DNA from: Alphaproteobacteria bacterium
GTDB lineage: Bacteria > Pseudomonadota > Alphaproteobacteria > Sphingomonadales > Emcibacteraceae
Reading direction: 5' to 3'
DNA length: 6,233 nt
NCBI GenBank assembly: GCA_002749135.1
Contig: NVVY01000011.1
Span: 59,082 to 65,314 of the forward strand
The translations under genes were made by a program, and so were the position numbers. The notes below the pieces were generated by a model that searched no databases, was not told the DNA's origin, and worked only from the letters and a program-made list of their open reading frames with translations. Below are positions 1 to 5,863 of the stretch, piece after piece; positions within the stretch are counted from its first letter, which is position 1, and every line of letters starts with the position of its first letter.

Positions 1-879
1 AACTGGGGCGATAGCGGGGCGGTTTATCCTTTCTACTGGAAATTCCGTGATCTGAATTCGGCCAAGGTTGAGCGGACGTTGAAGTTCAACTTCCATTTCC
101 TCAATTTAAAGCATCGGGTGAATGACGAACCATTGCCCGACCTGCCGAAAAATCCGGCCAACCTGTTCCGGGCGATTTATGTACAAGTTCTGGAACCGTT
201 TGATGTGAAGAATACCCAGCTGTTGATCCATCGTTATGAAGATGATCTGAAGCGGGATAATGCGTGGCTGTATCTGGGCTTTCAGCGCCGGGTGCGGCGG
301 CTGGCTACGGGTCAGATCACCGACAGCTTTCTGGGCTCTGACCTAATGATTGAAGATTTCGAAGGCTATAATGGCCGGATTTCTGACATGACATGGACCT
401 ATAAAGGCACCAGGAATGTCATGATGCCTTTCTATAAGCATAATGAGCAGGAACTCAGCACCGAATATAAAATGTCCGATGGTTATCAGTTCGTTGAATA
501 TGGGGGCAAGGGCGGCTGTTTCCCCAATGTGGACTGGCAGTTGCGCAAGGTCTATGTACTGGAATCGGTTCCTGTGGATCCGAACCATCCCATCAGCAAG
601 CGGATTCATTATGTGGATGCGGAAACCTTCACCCTGCCCCGGACGGTTATTTATGACCGCAAGGGTGAGCTGTGGAAAACCTTTATCATTGGTCAGGCCC
701 ATCCTGATTATCACTTGGCCAAGAACAAAGGCTCCGGAGTATCCATTGATGATTCCTTCATGATGCTGGATGTTCAGGGTGCCCATTGCACCACGGGCCA
801 GTTCAAGGGCCAGATTGACAGAAAACTCAGCCCGCGCAAAAAATTCACCGTACAGAATATGCGTGTGACGGGTAAATAA
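1..879 (+). CDS. DUF1329 family protein, C-terminal part (5' end outside window)
   Basis: The reading frame is open from base 1 to the TAA at 877-879 (292 residues visible). It begins NWGDSGAVYPFYWKFRDLNS, so the gene is cut by the left edge; the TTG at 79 is only the first in-frame start-like codon, not a real start. DUF1329 proteins are usually about 400-460 residues with an N-terminal signal peptide, which would lie outside. Family-like features are the WGD..YP..W opening, the block at about residues 86-101 (DNAWLYLGFQRRVRRL), followed by D-rich DLMIEDFEGYNGRI and a later MMPFYK. The family has a LolA/LolB-like fold and is thought to act in the periplasm or outer membrane. It is often found near hydrocarbon or aromatic catabolism genes, but no biochemical function is established. 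A strong terminator follows the stop, so this is the last gene of its transcript. Family assignment is from sequence pattern and fairly secure; function is unknown. Confidence 0.85.
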   Translation, partial: NWGDSGAVYPFYWKFRDLNSAKVERTLKFNFHFLNLKHRVNDEPLPDLPKNPANLFRAIYVQVLEPFDVKNTQLLIHRYEDDLKRDNAWLYLGFQRRVRRLATGQITDSFLGSDLMIEDFEGYNGRISDMTWTYKGTRNVMMPFYKHNEQELSTEYKMSDGYQFVEYGGKGGCFPNVDWQLRKVYVLESVPVDPNHPISKRIHYVDAETFTLPRTVIYDRKGELWKTFIIGQAHPDYHLAKNKGSGVSIDDSFMMLDVQGAHCTTGQFKGQIDRKLSPRKKFTVQNMRVTGK

Positions 880-895
880 AGTTCCTTTGCACTTG

Positions 896-929
896 CCGGG
901 GGTTGGGTTCTTCCGCCCCCGGTTTTTTT
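896..929 (+). terminator. Rho-independent terminator after the DUF1329 gene
   Basis: A perfect 7-bp GC stem (CCGGGGG at 896-902 pairing with CCCCCGG at 916-922) encloses a 13-nt loop and is followed at once by seven T residues (923-929). It begins 16 bp after the DUF1329 stop codon. The next start codon is only 18 bp beyond the T-tract, so this element separates the two transcripts or attenuates read-through into the isomerase-like gene. Confidence 0.9.
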
Positions 930-947
930 AACAACAGGACATCAAAA

Positions 948-1553
948 ATGACAAGCACCCCACTGGTTCCCGCAGAAATTAATCTGTTCTTTAATTTCAG
1001 AAGTCCCTATTGCTATCTGGCCTCCAAACGGATGTTTGCCATTTTTGAGGACTATCATACCAAAATGATCTGGAAGCCCTTTGGCGGCTGGTCCGGACGG
1101 TCCGCGCCGGAGCGGGCGAAAATCAAAATTCCATTGGTGCGTCAGGATGTCTCCCGTCATTGCCGGCAGATGGGTATCCCTTTTGTCCCGCCGCCCATTG
1201 ATACGGACCCTACATTGGCCGGGGCCATCTCACTGGTGGCCGAGGAAGAAGGTCTGCTTAAGCCTTTTGTGGTGGAAGTGATGCGCAAGGAATGGGCCGA
1301 AGGACGCAACATTGGCGAGCTTGAGGTGTTGCTGGAAGTGGGGGAAGAAATTGGCCTTGGCCGGGGCGCCATCAGCCGGGCCTGTAATAATGAGGCCCTG
1401 ATGAAACAGATGGAGCGGAATTGGGCAGAGGCGCAGGTCAAGGGTGTGTTTGGCGTGCCGACCTTTGTGGTGGATGATCAGATTTTCTGGGGTAATGACC
1501 GCATAGACTGCCTGAGAGATCATCTCCATGACTTAAGATTACGGAAGATATAG
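948..1553 (+). CDS. 2-hydroxychromene-2-carboxylate isomerase-like / GST kappa-type (DsbA-fold) protein
   Basis: A 201-residue protein with the thioredoxin/DsbA-like fold of the kappa-class GST and HCCA isomerase family; usual family length is about 195-220. The N-terminal strand leads into FNFRSPYCYLAS (residues 15-26). S19 of the S-P motif is where the family has its glutathione-activating serine, and C22 follows it. A helical insertion fills the middle, and the C-terminal GVFGVPTFVVD (166-176) carries the cis-proline (P171), followed by the typical FWGNDRID. Family members use glutathione; NahD isomerises 2-hydroxychromene-2-carboxylate in naphthalene breakdown, but many homologues have other or unknown substrates and no naphthalene genes are visible here. 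The ATG at 948 is chosen because AGGA (936-939) lies 8 bp upstream; the TTG at 903 would start inside the terminator hairpin. It probably forms a two-gene unit with the GST gene 10 bp downstream. Fold is confident, substrate is not. Confidence 0.82.
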   Translation: MTSTPLVPAEINLFFNFRSPYCYLASKRMFAIFEDYHTKMIWKPFGGWSGRSAPERAKIKIPLVRQDVSRHCRQMGIPFVPPPIDTDPTLAGAISLVAEEEGLLKPFVVEVMRKEWAEGRNIGELEVLLEVGEEIGLGRGAISRACNNEALMKQMERNWAEAQVKGVFGVPTFVVDDQIFWGNDRIDCLRDHLHDLRLRKI

Positions 1554-1563
1554 GGGCCGTATT

Positions 1564-2196
1564 ATGAAACTTTACCATCGCCCGGATTGCCCCTTTTGCT
1601 GGAAACTGCGCCTTTTCCTGCGGGAAGCAGGCGTTGAGGTGTCGGAGATTTCGGTAAAGCTGGGCGAAAAACATCCCGATGTGGTGGCCTTAAATCCCAA
1701 TGGTACGGTGCCGGTGCTGATTGATGGGGATTTGGTGCTGTGGGAATCTGCGGTGATTATCGAATATCTGGCCGATAAATTCCCTGAGACCGGCCTTATG
1801 ACGGGCACGCCAGAGCAAAGGGCGAAAATCCGTCAAATTCACAGCTATAGCGATCACCGGTTGGGAAAAATTTTATTCCCCTATATCAAACAGGTTCGGG
1901 ACGGCAAAGCGGATGGTGACCTGAAACATACCATAGATAAAGCATGGCAGGCGGAACTGGATATGCTGACATTACAGCTTGGGGATCAGGATTATTTCGG
2001 CCCGGATTTTTCCGTGGCCGACTGCGCGCTCATTCCCCGATTCACCCTTGCATTGGTTTATGGCCTGACCCTTGGCAAGGGATATGGAAAGTTAAAAAAC
2101 TGGTTTGAGAGATGTAAGAGGCGTTCTTCATTTGCGACAGTTTTACCCGCAAGTTTTCCCGGTATTGATGAAATGATCAAATTAGAAATTTTATAA
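1564..2196 (+). CDS. Glutathione S-transferase family protein with CPFC motif
   Basis: A 210-residue cytosolic-GST-like protein. The N-terminal thioredoxin domain (about 1-75) has a glutaredoxin-like C9-P-F-C12 motif, the NPNGTVPVL segment with cis-proline P50, and the glutathione-contacting E61-S62 in LWESAVIIEYLADKFP. The helical C-terminal domain (about 85-200) contains an N-capping-type S150-x-x-D153 in FSVADCAL. A cysteine at the catalytic position suggests thiol-transferase, dehalogenase-like or omega/beta-like chemistry rather than classic Ser/Tyr conjugation; the true substrate is not evident. The ATG at 1564 has AGGGG (1552-1556), which overlaps the previous gene's stop, 7 bp upstream. 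It lies 10 bp after the isomerase-like gene, so the two are probably co-transcribed. The last codons overlap one of the two 16-bp repeat sites associated with the hydroxylase promoter. No GC-rich terminator is visible after the stop. Confidence 0.85.
   Translation: MKLYHRPDCPFCWKLRLFLREAGVEVSEISVKLGEKHPDVVALNPNGTVPVLIDGDLVLWESAVIIEYLADKFPETGLMTGTPEQRAKIRQIHSYSDHRLGKILFPYIKQVRDGKADGDLKHTIDKAWQAELDMLTLQLGDQDYFGPDFSVADCALIPRFTLALVYGLTLGKGYGKLKNWFERCKRRSSFATVLPASFPGIDEMIKLEIL
2165..2180. promoter_or_regulatory. Candidate upstream activator site (site 1) of the hydroxylase operon
   Basis: The sequence TTGATGAAATGATCAA is an imperfect palindrome matching 14 of 16 positions of TTGATCAATTGATCAA, the form I recall for XylR/DmpR-type upstream activating sites. 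Its centre lies about 172 bp before the predicted sigma-54 start at about 2345, within the range where such activators bind. Its reverse complement differs at one position from the site at 2300-2315. It lies in the last codons of the GST gene, so part of the match could be coding coincidence. Confidence 0.45.
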
Positions 2197-2299
2197 CCTT
2201 AATAATTTAATAAATATGTGAAATGAGTCCTGTGAAAAATATTAAACCAATATGCTAAAGATTATTTTATTATTTAAAAACAGCTGGTTATAAGTTTAT

Positions 2300-2315
2300 T
2301 TGATGATTTCATCAA
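2300..2315. promoter_or_regulatory. Palindromic site (site 2) abutting the -24 promoter element
   Basis: TTGATGA-TT-TCATCAA is a palindrome with perfect 7-bp arms and a 2-bp spacer, ending 2 bp before the -24 box. It matches the reverse complement of the site at 2165-2180 at 15 of 16 positions, with centres 135 bp apart (about 13 helical turns). It may be a second binding site for the same regulator, or an operator at which a bound protein would affect sigma-54 polymerase. The inverted repeat is directly visible; the function is inferred. Confidence 0.5.
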
Positions 2316-2317
2316 GC

Positions 2318-2334
2318 TTGGCACGCTCTTTGCT
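2318..2334 (+). promoter_or_regulatory. Sigma-54 (-24/-12) promoter of the phenol hydroxylase operon
   Basis: TTGGCACGCTCTTTGCT matches the sigma-54 consensus TGGCACG-N4-TTGCW exactly. The GG at 2320-2321 and the GC at 2332-2333 have the required 12-bp spacing, which places the transcription start near 2345. That leaves an untranslated leader of about 21 nt containing the GAGGAAAG ribosome binding site before the P0 ATG at 2366. Phenol hydroxylase operons are classically driven by such promoters with a DmpR/MopR-type activator responding to phenols; no regulator gene lies in this window. Confidence 0.9.
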
Positions 2335-2365
2335 AATAACTAGAGATAAGGTGAGGAAAGACAGT

Positions 2366-2662
2366 ATGACACATAACAAACAACATGACCTTGACCGGTT
2401 GCAAAAATACCGCAAGACGGTTCGCGTGTTTGGCATACGAAAGGCTAAATTTCTGGAATTTGATTATACGCTGGGCTGTGAGGAGTTGACCATCGAACTG
2501 GTCATGCCTTATCCGGTATTCAAGGAATTCTGCGAAACCAACCATGTGGCTGAAATCATATGCGTGCCACAGATACGGTACGAATACAACCGGCTAGCCG
2601 GGGGCGCACTGCCCAAATTACACAACGAAACAAATATTATTCAGTTGGGAGACTTCAAGTGA
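2366..2662 (+). CDS. dmpK: Phenol hydroxylase P0 component (assembly protein)
   Basis: A 98-residue protein of the DmpK family (usual length about 90). Diagnostic stretches are VRVFGIRKAKFLEFDYTLG (about residues 14-32), then ELTIELVMPYPVFKEFCETN. P0 is not needed for catalysis; in Pseudomonas it is needed to make active hydroxylase, apparently by helping iron enter the oxygenase component. The ATG at 2366 is chosen because GAGGAAAG (2353-2360) sits 5 bp upstream. The ATG at 2300 in the same frame lies upstream of the predicted sigma-54 transcription start and would read through the promoter as protein. First gene of the operon; its stop overlaps the P1 start (GTGA, 2659-2662). Confidence 0.92.
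   Translation: MTHNKQHDLDRLQKYRKTVRVFGIRKAKFLEFDYTLGCEELTIELVMPYPVFKEFCETNHVAEIICVPQIRYEYNRLAGGALPKLHNETNIIQLGDFK
2647..2651 (+). promoter_or_regulatory. Ribosome binding site that fixes the GTG start of P1
   Basis: GGGAG lies 7 bp before the GTG at 2659-2661. It supports this non-ATG start over the in-frame ATG at 2560, which would add 33 residues read from inside the P0 gene and unlike the family. Confidence 0.75.
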
Positions 2663-3657
2663 GTTTTGATATTAAAACAAATGTTATAGAGCCCCGTCGG
2701 CACACCTATGCCCATATCGCCAAACGGCTTGGCGGTGACAAACCGGCAACCCGCTATCAAGAGGGAACCTGGGACCTTCAGCCAACGGTAAATTTCCATT
2801 ATCGCCCGACCTGGAACCCGGAGCGCGAAATATATGACAAGTCGCTGACCGCCATCAAGATGGAAGACTGGTATACGTTTAATGACCCGCGTCAGTTTTA
2901 TTATGGCACCTATACCATGGCCCGTCATAAAATGATGGAGGCTGAGGAAAGCCATTTCAAATTTATCGACAAGAGCAACATGATGACCCTCATGGATGCG
3001 GACTGGCAGCAGAAGGTCAGGGATTTCTTGCTCCCGCTCAGGCATTTCGAATGGGGGGCCAATATGAACAATTGCGATTGTTCGGACAAGGCCTATGGCA
3101 CCGCCATCAGTCAGGTCGCGCTGTTCGCCGCCATGGACCGTCTGGGAATAGCCCAGATTATCAGCCGGGTCGGACTGCTTCTGGATGACAGTTCGGGCAC
3201 AAGCCTGGATCAGGCCAAGGCGGATTGGCTGGATGATGACCGCTGGCAGGGCGTGCGTAAAATGCTTGAAGACAGCTTTGTGGTAGAGGACTGGTTCGAG
3301 CTTCTGGTGGCCCAGAACCTCTGTATGGACGGTGTGGTTTTCCCGCTTTTCTATCAATATTTTGATGAGGCCGGACAGGCCCACGGCGGGTCCGCCATGT
3401 CCATGCTGAATGGATTTATGCAGGACTGGGGCAAGGATGAAAAACGCTGGCTGGATCATCTGTTGAAAGTGACGGCGGCGGAAAGTTCCGAGAATGCGGC
3501 GCTTTTGTCAGGATGGGCCGCCAAATGGACCGACCTTGCCATTGAGGCCTTCACGCCCATTGCCCACCATGTTTTGGGCGGCAAGGCTGATGAAGCCATG
3601 ACGTCAATTCGCACAGAGATAACACAACGGGCCAAGAAGTCCGGTTTGGAAATATAG
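2659..3657 (+). CDS. dmpL: Phenol hydroxylase P1, beta subunit of the oxygenase
   Basis: With the GTG start the protein has 332 residues, the usual DmpL length (about 330), and begins MSFDIKTNVIEPRRHTYAHI as the family does. NFHYRP (45-50) and DPRQFYYGTYTMAR (76-89) are strongly characteristic. The fold is ferritin-like, but the subunit has no full set of diiron ligands. It forms the (alpha-beta-gamma)2 hydroxylase with P3 and P4 and helps make the dimer core and the docking surface for P2. The start overlaps the P0 stop by 4 bp, suggesting translational coupling. The stop TAG (3655-3657) overlaps the AGGAG of P2. No truncation or frameshift is visible. Confidence 0.95.
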   Translation: MSFDIKTNVIEPRRHTYAHIAKRLGGDKPATRYQEGTWDLQPTVNFHYRPTWNPEREIYDKSLTAIKMEDWYTFNDPRQFYYGTYTMARHKMMEAEESHFKFIDKSNMMTLMDADWQQKVRDFLLPLRHFEWGANMNNCDCSDKAYGTAISQVALFAAMDRLGIAQIISRVGLLLDDSSGTSLDQAKADWLDDDRWQGVRKMLEDSFVVEDWFELLVAQNLCMDGVVFPLFYQYFDEAGQAHGGSAMSMLNGFMQDWGKDEKRWLDHLLKVTAAESSENAALLSGWAAKWTDLAIEAFTPIAHHVLGGKADEAMTSIRTEITQRAKKSGLEI

Positions 3658-3666
3658 GAGACTGTC

Positions 3667-3939
3667 ATGAGCAGAACTGTATCAATAACATTACAGAATA
3701 ACGACGACGCCCGCCCCATCATTGAGGCCATTAAAAAAGATAATCCGAAGGCCACCTTTAACCTCTATCCGGCCATGGTCAAGATTGACTGTGATGGTCG
3801 CCTGATTGTTAAACAGGAAACGGTGGAGGAATTGCTTGGCCGGGAGTGGGACGTACAGGAATTGCATTTGAGCATCATCAGTATCGCCGGAAATGTGGAC
3901 GAAGAAGATGAATATTTTGAATTGAGCTGGAACATATAG
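3667..3939 (+). CDS. dmpM: Phenol hydroxylase P2, regulatory/coupling protein
   Basis: A 90-residue protein, the same length as DmpM, of the MmoB/DmpM effector family. It has no cofactor and binds the hydroxylase, tuning the diiron site and substrate access so that electrons are coupled to hydroxylation. Features are VSITLQNNDDARPIIEAIKKDNP (about 5-27), YPAMVKIDCDGRLIV (34-48) and the ELLGREWDVQELHLSIISIAG stretch, then an acidic tail (DEEDEYFELSW). The start follows AGGAG (3656-3660) by 6 bp, and the gene sits between P1 and P3 as in all dmp-type operons. Confidence 0.95.
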   Translation: MSRTVSITLQNNDDARPIIEAIKKDNPKATFNLYPAMVKIDCDGRLIVKQETVEELLGREWDVQELHLSIISIAGNVDEEDEYFELSWNI

Positions 3940-3952
3940 CAGGGAGAAGATC

Positions 3953-5470
3953 ATGGCCGAAAAGAGAAAAAAGAAAATGGGAATCAAACAGCGTTATTCC
4001 ATGCTCACCCGGGGGCTTGGCTGGGATACGACTTACCAGCCTATGGATAAGGTTTTTCCCTATGACAATTATGAGGGCATTATCATTCATGACTGGGAAG
4101 GCTGGGAAGACCCTTTTCGCCTGACCATGGATGCCTATTGGAAATTCCAGTCGGAAAAAGAGAAAAAACTCTATGCGGTGATTGACAGCTTTGCCCAGAA
4201 TAACGGGCATCTGGGTATTACCGATGCGCGCTATGTGAATGCGATAAAGCTGTTTCTGACCGGTGTTTCGCCGCTGGAATATCAGGCCGCACGCGGGTTT
4301 ACGCATGTGGGCCGCCAATTCCGCGGGGTTGGTCCCCGGGTTGCCTGTCAGATGCAGGCCATTGATGAATTGCGCCATGTACAGACTCAGGTTCATTCCA
4401 TGAGCCATTACAATAAATATTTTGATGGTCTGCACAGCGCGCCTCACATGCATGACCGGGTATGGTATCTGTCGGTGCCAAAATCATTCTTTGATGACGC
4501 CCGGACTGCCGGACCGTTTGAGTTTCTGACCTCTATTTCATTTGCTTTTGAATATGTGCTGACCAATCTGTTGTTTGTGCCGTTCATGTCCGGCGCGGCC
4601 TTTAACGGGGATATGGCAACAGTAACCTTTGGTTTCTCGGCCCAGTCCGATGAAGCCCGTCATATGACCCTTGGGCTGGAAGTGATTAAATTCATGCTGG
4701 AGCAGGACGAGCGCAATATTCCTATCGTTCAGCGCTGGATGGATAAATGGTTCTGGCGCGGAACCCGTATGCTGACCCTTGTGGCCATGATGATGGATTA
4801 TATGTTACCCAAGCGGGTGATGTCATGGCGTGAGGCTTGGGACATTTACTTTACCGAGGCCGGTGGTGCCCTGTTCGCAGATTTGGCCCGCTATGGTATC
4901 AAGCCACCGAAATATGCTGATATTGCCACCAAGGAAGCCGAGCATCTCAGTCATCAGGCGTGGCATATTTTCTATAATTATACCCATGCGGCGGCCTTCC
5001 ACACATGGGTTCCTGAAAAGGAGGAGCTGGACTGGCTGTCAGAGAAATATCCGGACACTTTCGATAAATATTATCGGCCACGTCTTGAGTATCTTGACAA
5101 GGAAGAGAAGGCCGGGCGGCGTTTTTACAATGACACCCTGCCCATGCTGTGTCAGGTCTGTCAGATCCCCATGGGCTTCACGGATATGGATGATCCGAAA
5201 ACCATATCCTTTGAAGTCTCTGAATATAAGGACGATAAATATCACACTTGTTCCCTCGGTTGTAAGGACATCTTTGATTATGAGCCTGAAAAATATGTGC
5301 AGGCCTGGTTACCGGTTCATCAGATCTATCAGGGCAATTGCGGCGGCACTGAAATTGAGGATGTACTCAAATGGTACAACTTCAATATGGGCGCGGACAA
5401 TATGGAATATAAAGGCTCGCCTGATCAAAAGCTTTGGGACGAATGGCAGGCCCACCGCAAAAAAGCCTGA
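3953..5470 (+). CDS. dmpN: Phenol hydroxylase P3, diiron catalytic alpha subunit
   Basis: A 505-residue protein (DmpN about 515) that hydroxylates phenol to catechol with O2. All six diiron ligands are visible in two helix pairs: E109, E139-x-x-H142 (DELRH), E200, and E234-x-x-H237 (DEARH). Second-sphere residues T204, N205 and Q231 match T201, N202 and Q228 of toluene/o-xylene monooxygenase by their distance from the ligands. V105, four residues before E109, lies at the active-site position equivalent to TomA3 V106 / ToMO I100, which affects regiospecificity. The C-terminal part has a YHS-like domain with four cysteines, C400-x2-C403 and C433-x3-C437, as in structurally known phenol hydroxylases where they bind zinc. 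GGGAG (3942-3946) lies 6 bp before the ATG. Nothing suggests inactivity. Phenol is the likely substrate; cresols, toluene, benzene or trichloroethylene may also be used. Confidence 0.97.
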   Translation: MAEKRKKKMGIKQRYSMLTRGLGWDTTYQPMDKVFPYDNYEGIIIHDWEGWEDPFRLTMDAYWKFQSEKEKKLYAVIDSFAQNNGHLGITDARYVNAIKLFLTGVSPLEYQAARGFTHVGRQFRGVGPRVACQMQAIDELRHVQTQVHSMSHYNKYFDGLHSAPHMHDRVWYLSVPKSFFDDARTAGPFEFLTSISFAFEYVLTNLLFVPFMSGAAFNGDMATVTFGFSAQSDEARHMTLGLEVIKFMLEQDERNIPIVQRWMDKWFWRGTRMLTLVAMMMDYMLPKRVMSWREAWDIYFTEAGGALFADLARYGIKPPKYADIATKEAEHLSHQAWHIFYNYTHAAAFHTWVPEKEELDWLSEKYPDTFDKYYRPRLEYLDKEEKAGRRFYNDTLPMLCQVCQIPMGFTDMDDPKTISFEVSEYKDDKYHTCSLGCKDIFDYEPEKYVQAWLPVHQIYQGNCGGTEIEDVLKWYNFNMGADNMEYKGSPDQKLWDEWQAHRKKA

Positions 5471-5503
5471 ATATAACCTATTATTAGAATAAGGATTGAT
5501 GAG

Positions 5504-5863
5504 ATGTCTGTAACTTCCATCGGAAAATATGAATTTGAGCCACTGGACAAGCAAGAAAATTTCCACGGCAATCAACTGACCTATATCAACTGGGAACAGC
5601 ATCTGCTGTTCTGCGCCCCGGTCTGTTTGCCTCTGCCGCCTGAAATGCCGTTCGGCGCGTTTGTGCAGGAGGTTCTGTCCGGCGTATATAGCAAACACCC
5701 GGATTTTGAGAAAATTGACTGGGATGCGGCAAAATGGACATTGGACGGGGCGGATTTTACCCCGGACTTGGGCAAAAGCCTTGCCGATAATGGCCTTGGC
5801 CATAAATCCCTCATCCGTTTCTGGACGCCGGGGCTTAAAGGTATCGCGGGTTCTCACAGCTAA
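5504..5863 (+). CDS. dmpO: Phenol hydroxylase P4, gamma subunit
   Basis: A 119-residue protein, the same length as DmpO. It is the small structural subunit that packs against the alpha subunit in the (alpha-beta-gamma)2 hydroxylase. Characteristic parts are YEFEPLDKQENFHGNQLTYINWEQHLLFCAPVCLPLPP (about 9-46) and the C-terminal KSLIRFWTPGL. The ATG at 5504 has AAGGA (5491-5495) 8 bp upstream. The 33-bp gap after P3 is the longest within the operon and contains no terminator. Its TAA stop shares one base with the P5 start (TAATG), which suggests translational coupling. Confidence 0.94.
   Translation: MSVTSIGKYEFEPLDKQENFHGNQLTYINWEQHLLFCAPVCLPLPPEMPFGAFVQEVLSGVYSKHPDFEKIDWDAAKWTLDGADFTPDLGKSLADNGLGHKSLIRFWTPGLKGIAGSHS

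Larger units (their letters stand above)
2197..2365. other. AT-rich regulatory intergenic region before the phenol hydroxylase operon
   Basis: This 169-bp gap between the GST gene and P0 is far more AT-rich than the genes on either side, especially 2197-2300 with runs such as TTAATAATTTAATAAATAT and ATTATTTTATTATTTAAAAA. It holds the sigma-54 promoter and one 16-bp palindromic site. In dmp/xyl-type promoters such a segment lets the DNA bend, often with IHF, so that the distant activator can reach the polymerase. The best IHF-like match I found (2245-2257, AACCAATATGCTA) fits only 7 of 9 defined positions and is not called separately. No small coding gene or GC-rich terminator is visible in it. 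Confidence 0.7.

Noticed and set aside
815..843. TTGACA as a possible -35 box for the isomerase-like gene
   Set aside because: It is a perfect -35 hexamer, but at 17-bp spacing the -10 position reads AAAAAA, and the hexamer lies in coding sequence and upstream of a strong terminator.
2245..2257. IHF-like site AACCAATATGCTA
   Set aside because: It misses two of the nine defined consensus positions, and in such AT-rich DNA similar matches are expected by chance; noted only as part of the region.
2300..2365. Upstream ATG giving P0 a 22-residue N-terminal extension
   Set aside because: It lies before the predicted sigma-54 transcription start and would translate the promoter itself; the ATG at 2366 has a good ribosome binding site.
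2560..2658. ATG at 2560 as the start of P1
   Set aside because: It lies inside P0 and adds 33 residues with no resemblance to DmpL, whereas the GTG at 2659 gives the conserved N terminus and has GGGAG upstream.
2641..3459. Long minus-strand open frame (272 codons) opposite the P1 gene
   Set aside because: It is antisense to a clearly recognised dmpL gene, its translation resembles no family I know, and it is explained by the codon bias of the + strand gene.
2659..3657. An E-x-x-H (EESH) in the P1 subunit, suggesting a second metal site
   Set aside because: There is no matching second E-x-x-H or pair of glutamates in the other helices, so it is a chance match; beta subunits of this family lack a diiron centre.
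3878..4453. Minus-strand open frame (191 codons) opposite the start of P3
   Set aside because: It runs antisense across the P2 end and the P3 diiron region, with no recognisable domain; a shadow of dmpN.
4830..5492. Plus-strand open frame of 220 codons in another frame inside P3
   Set aside because: The translation is rich in Arg, Ser, Pro and Ile and low in complexity, as expected of an out-of-frame reading of dmpN.
5309..5857. Minus-strand open frame (182 codons) opposite the P3 end and P4
   Set aside because: It covers two well-identified + strand genes and their gap and has no recognisable protein features.
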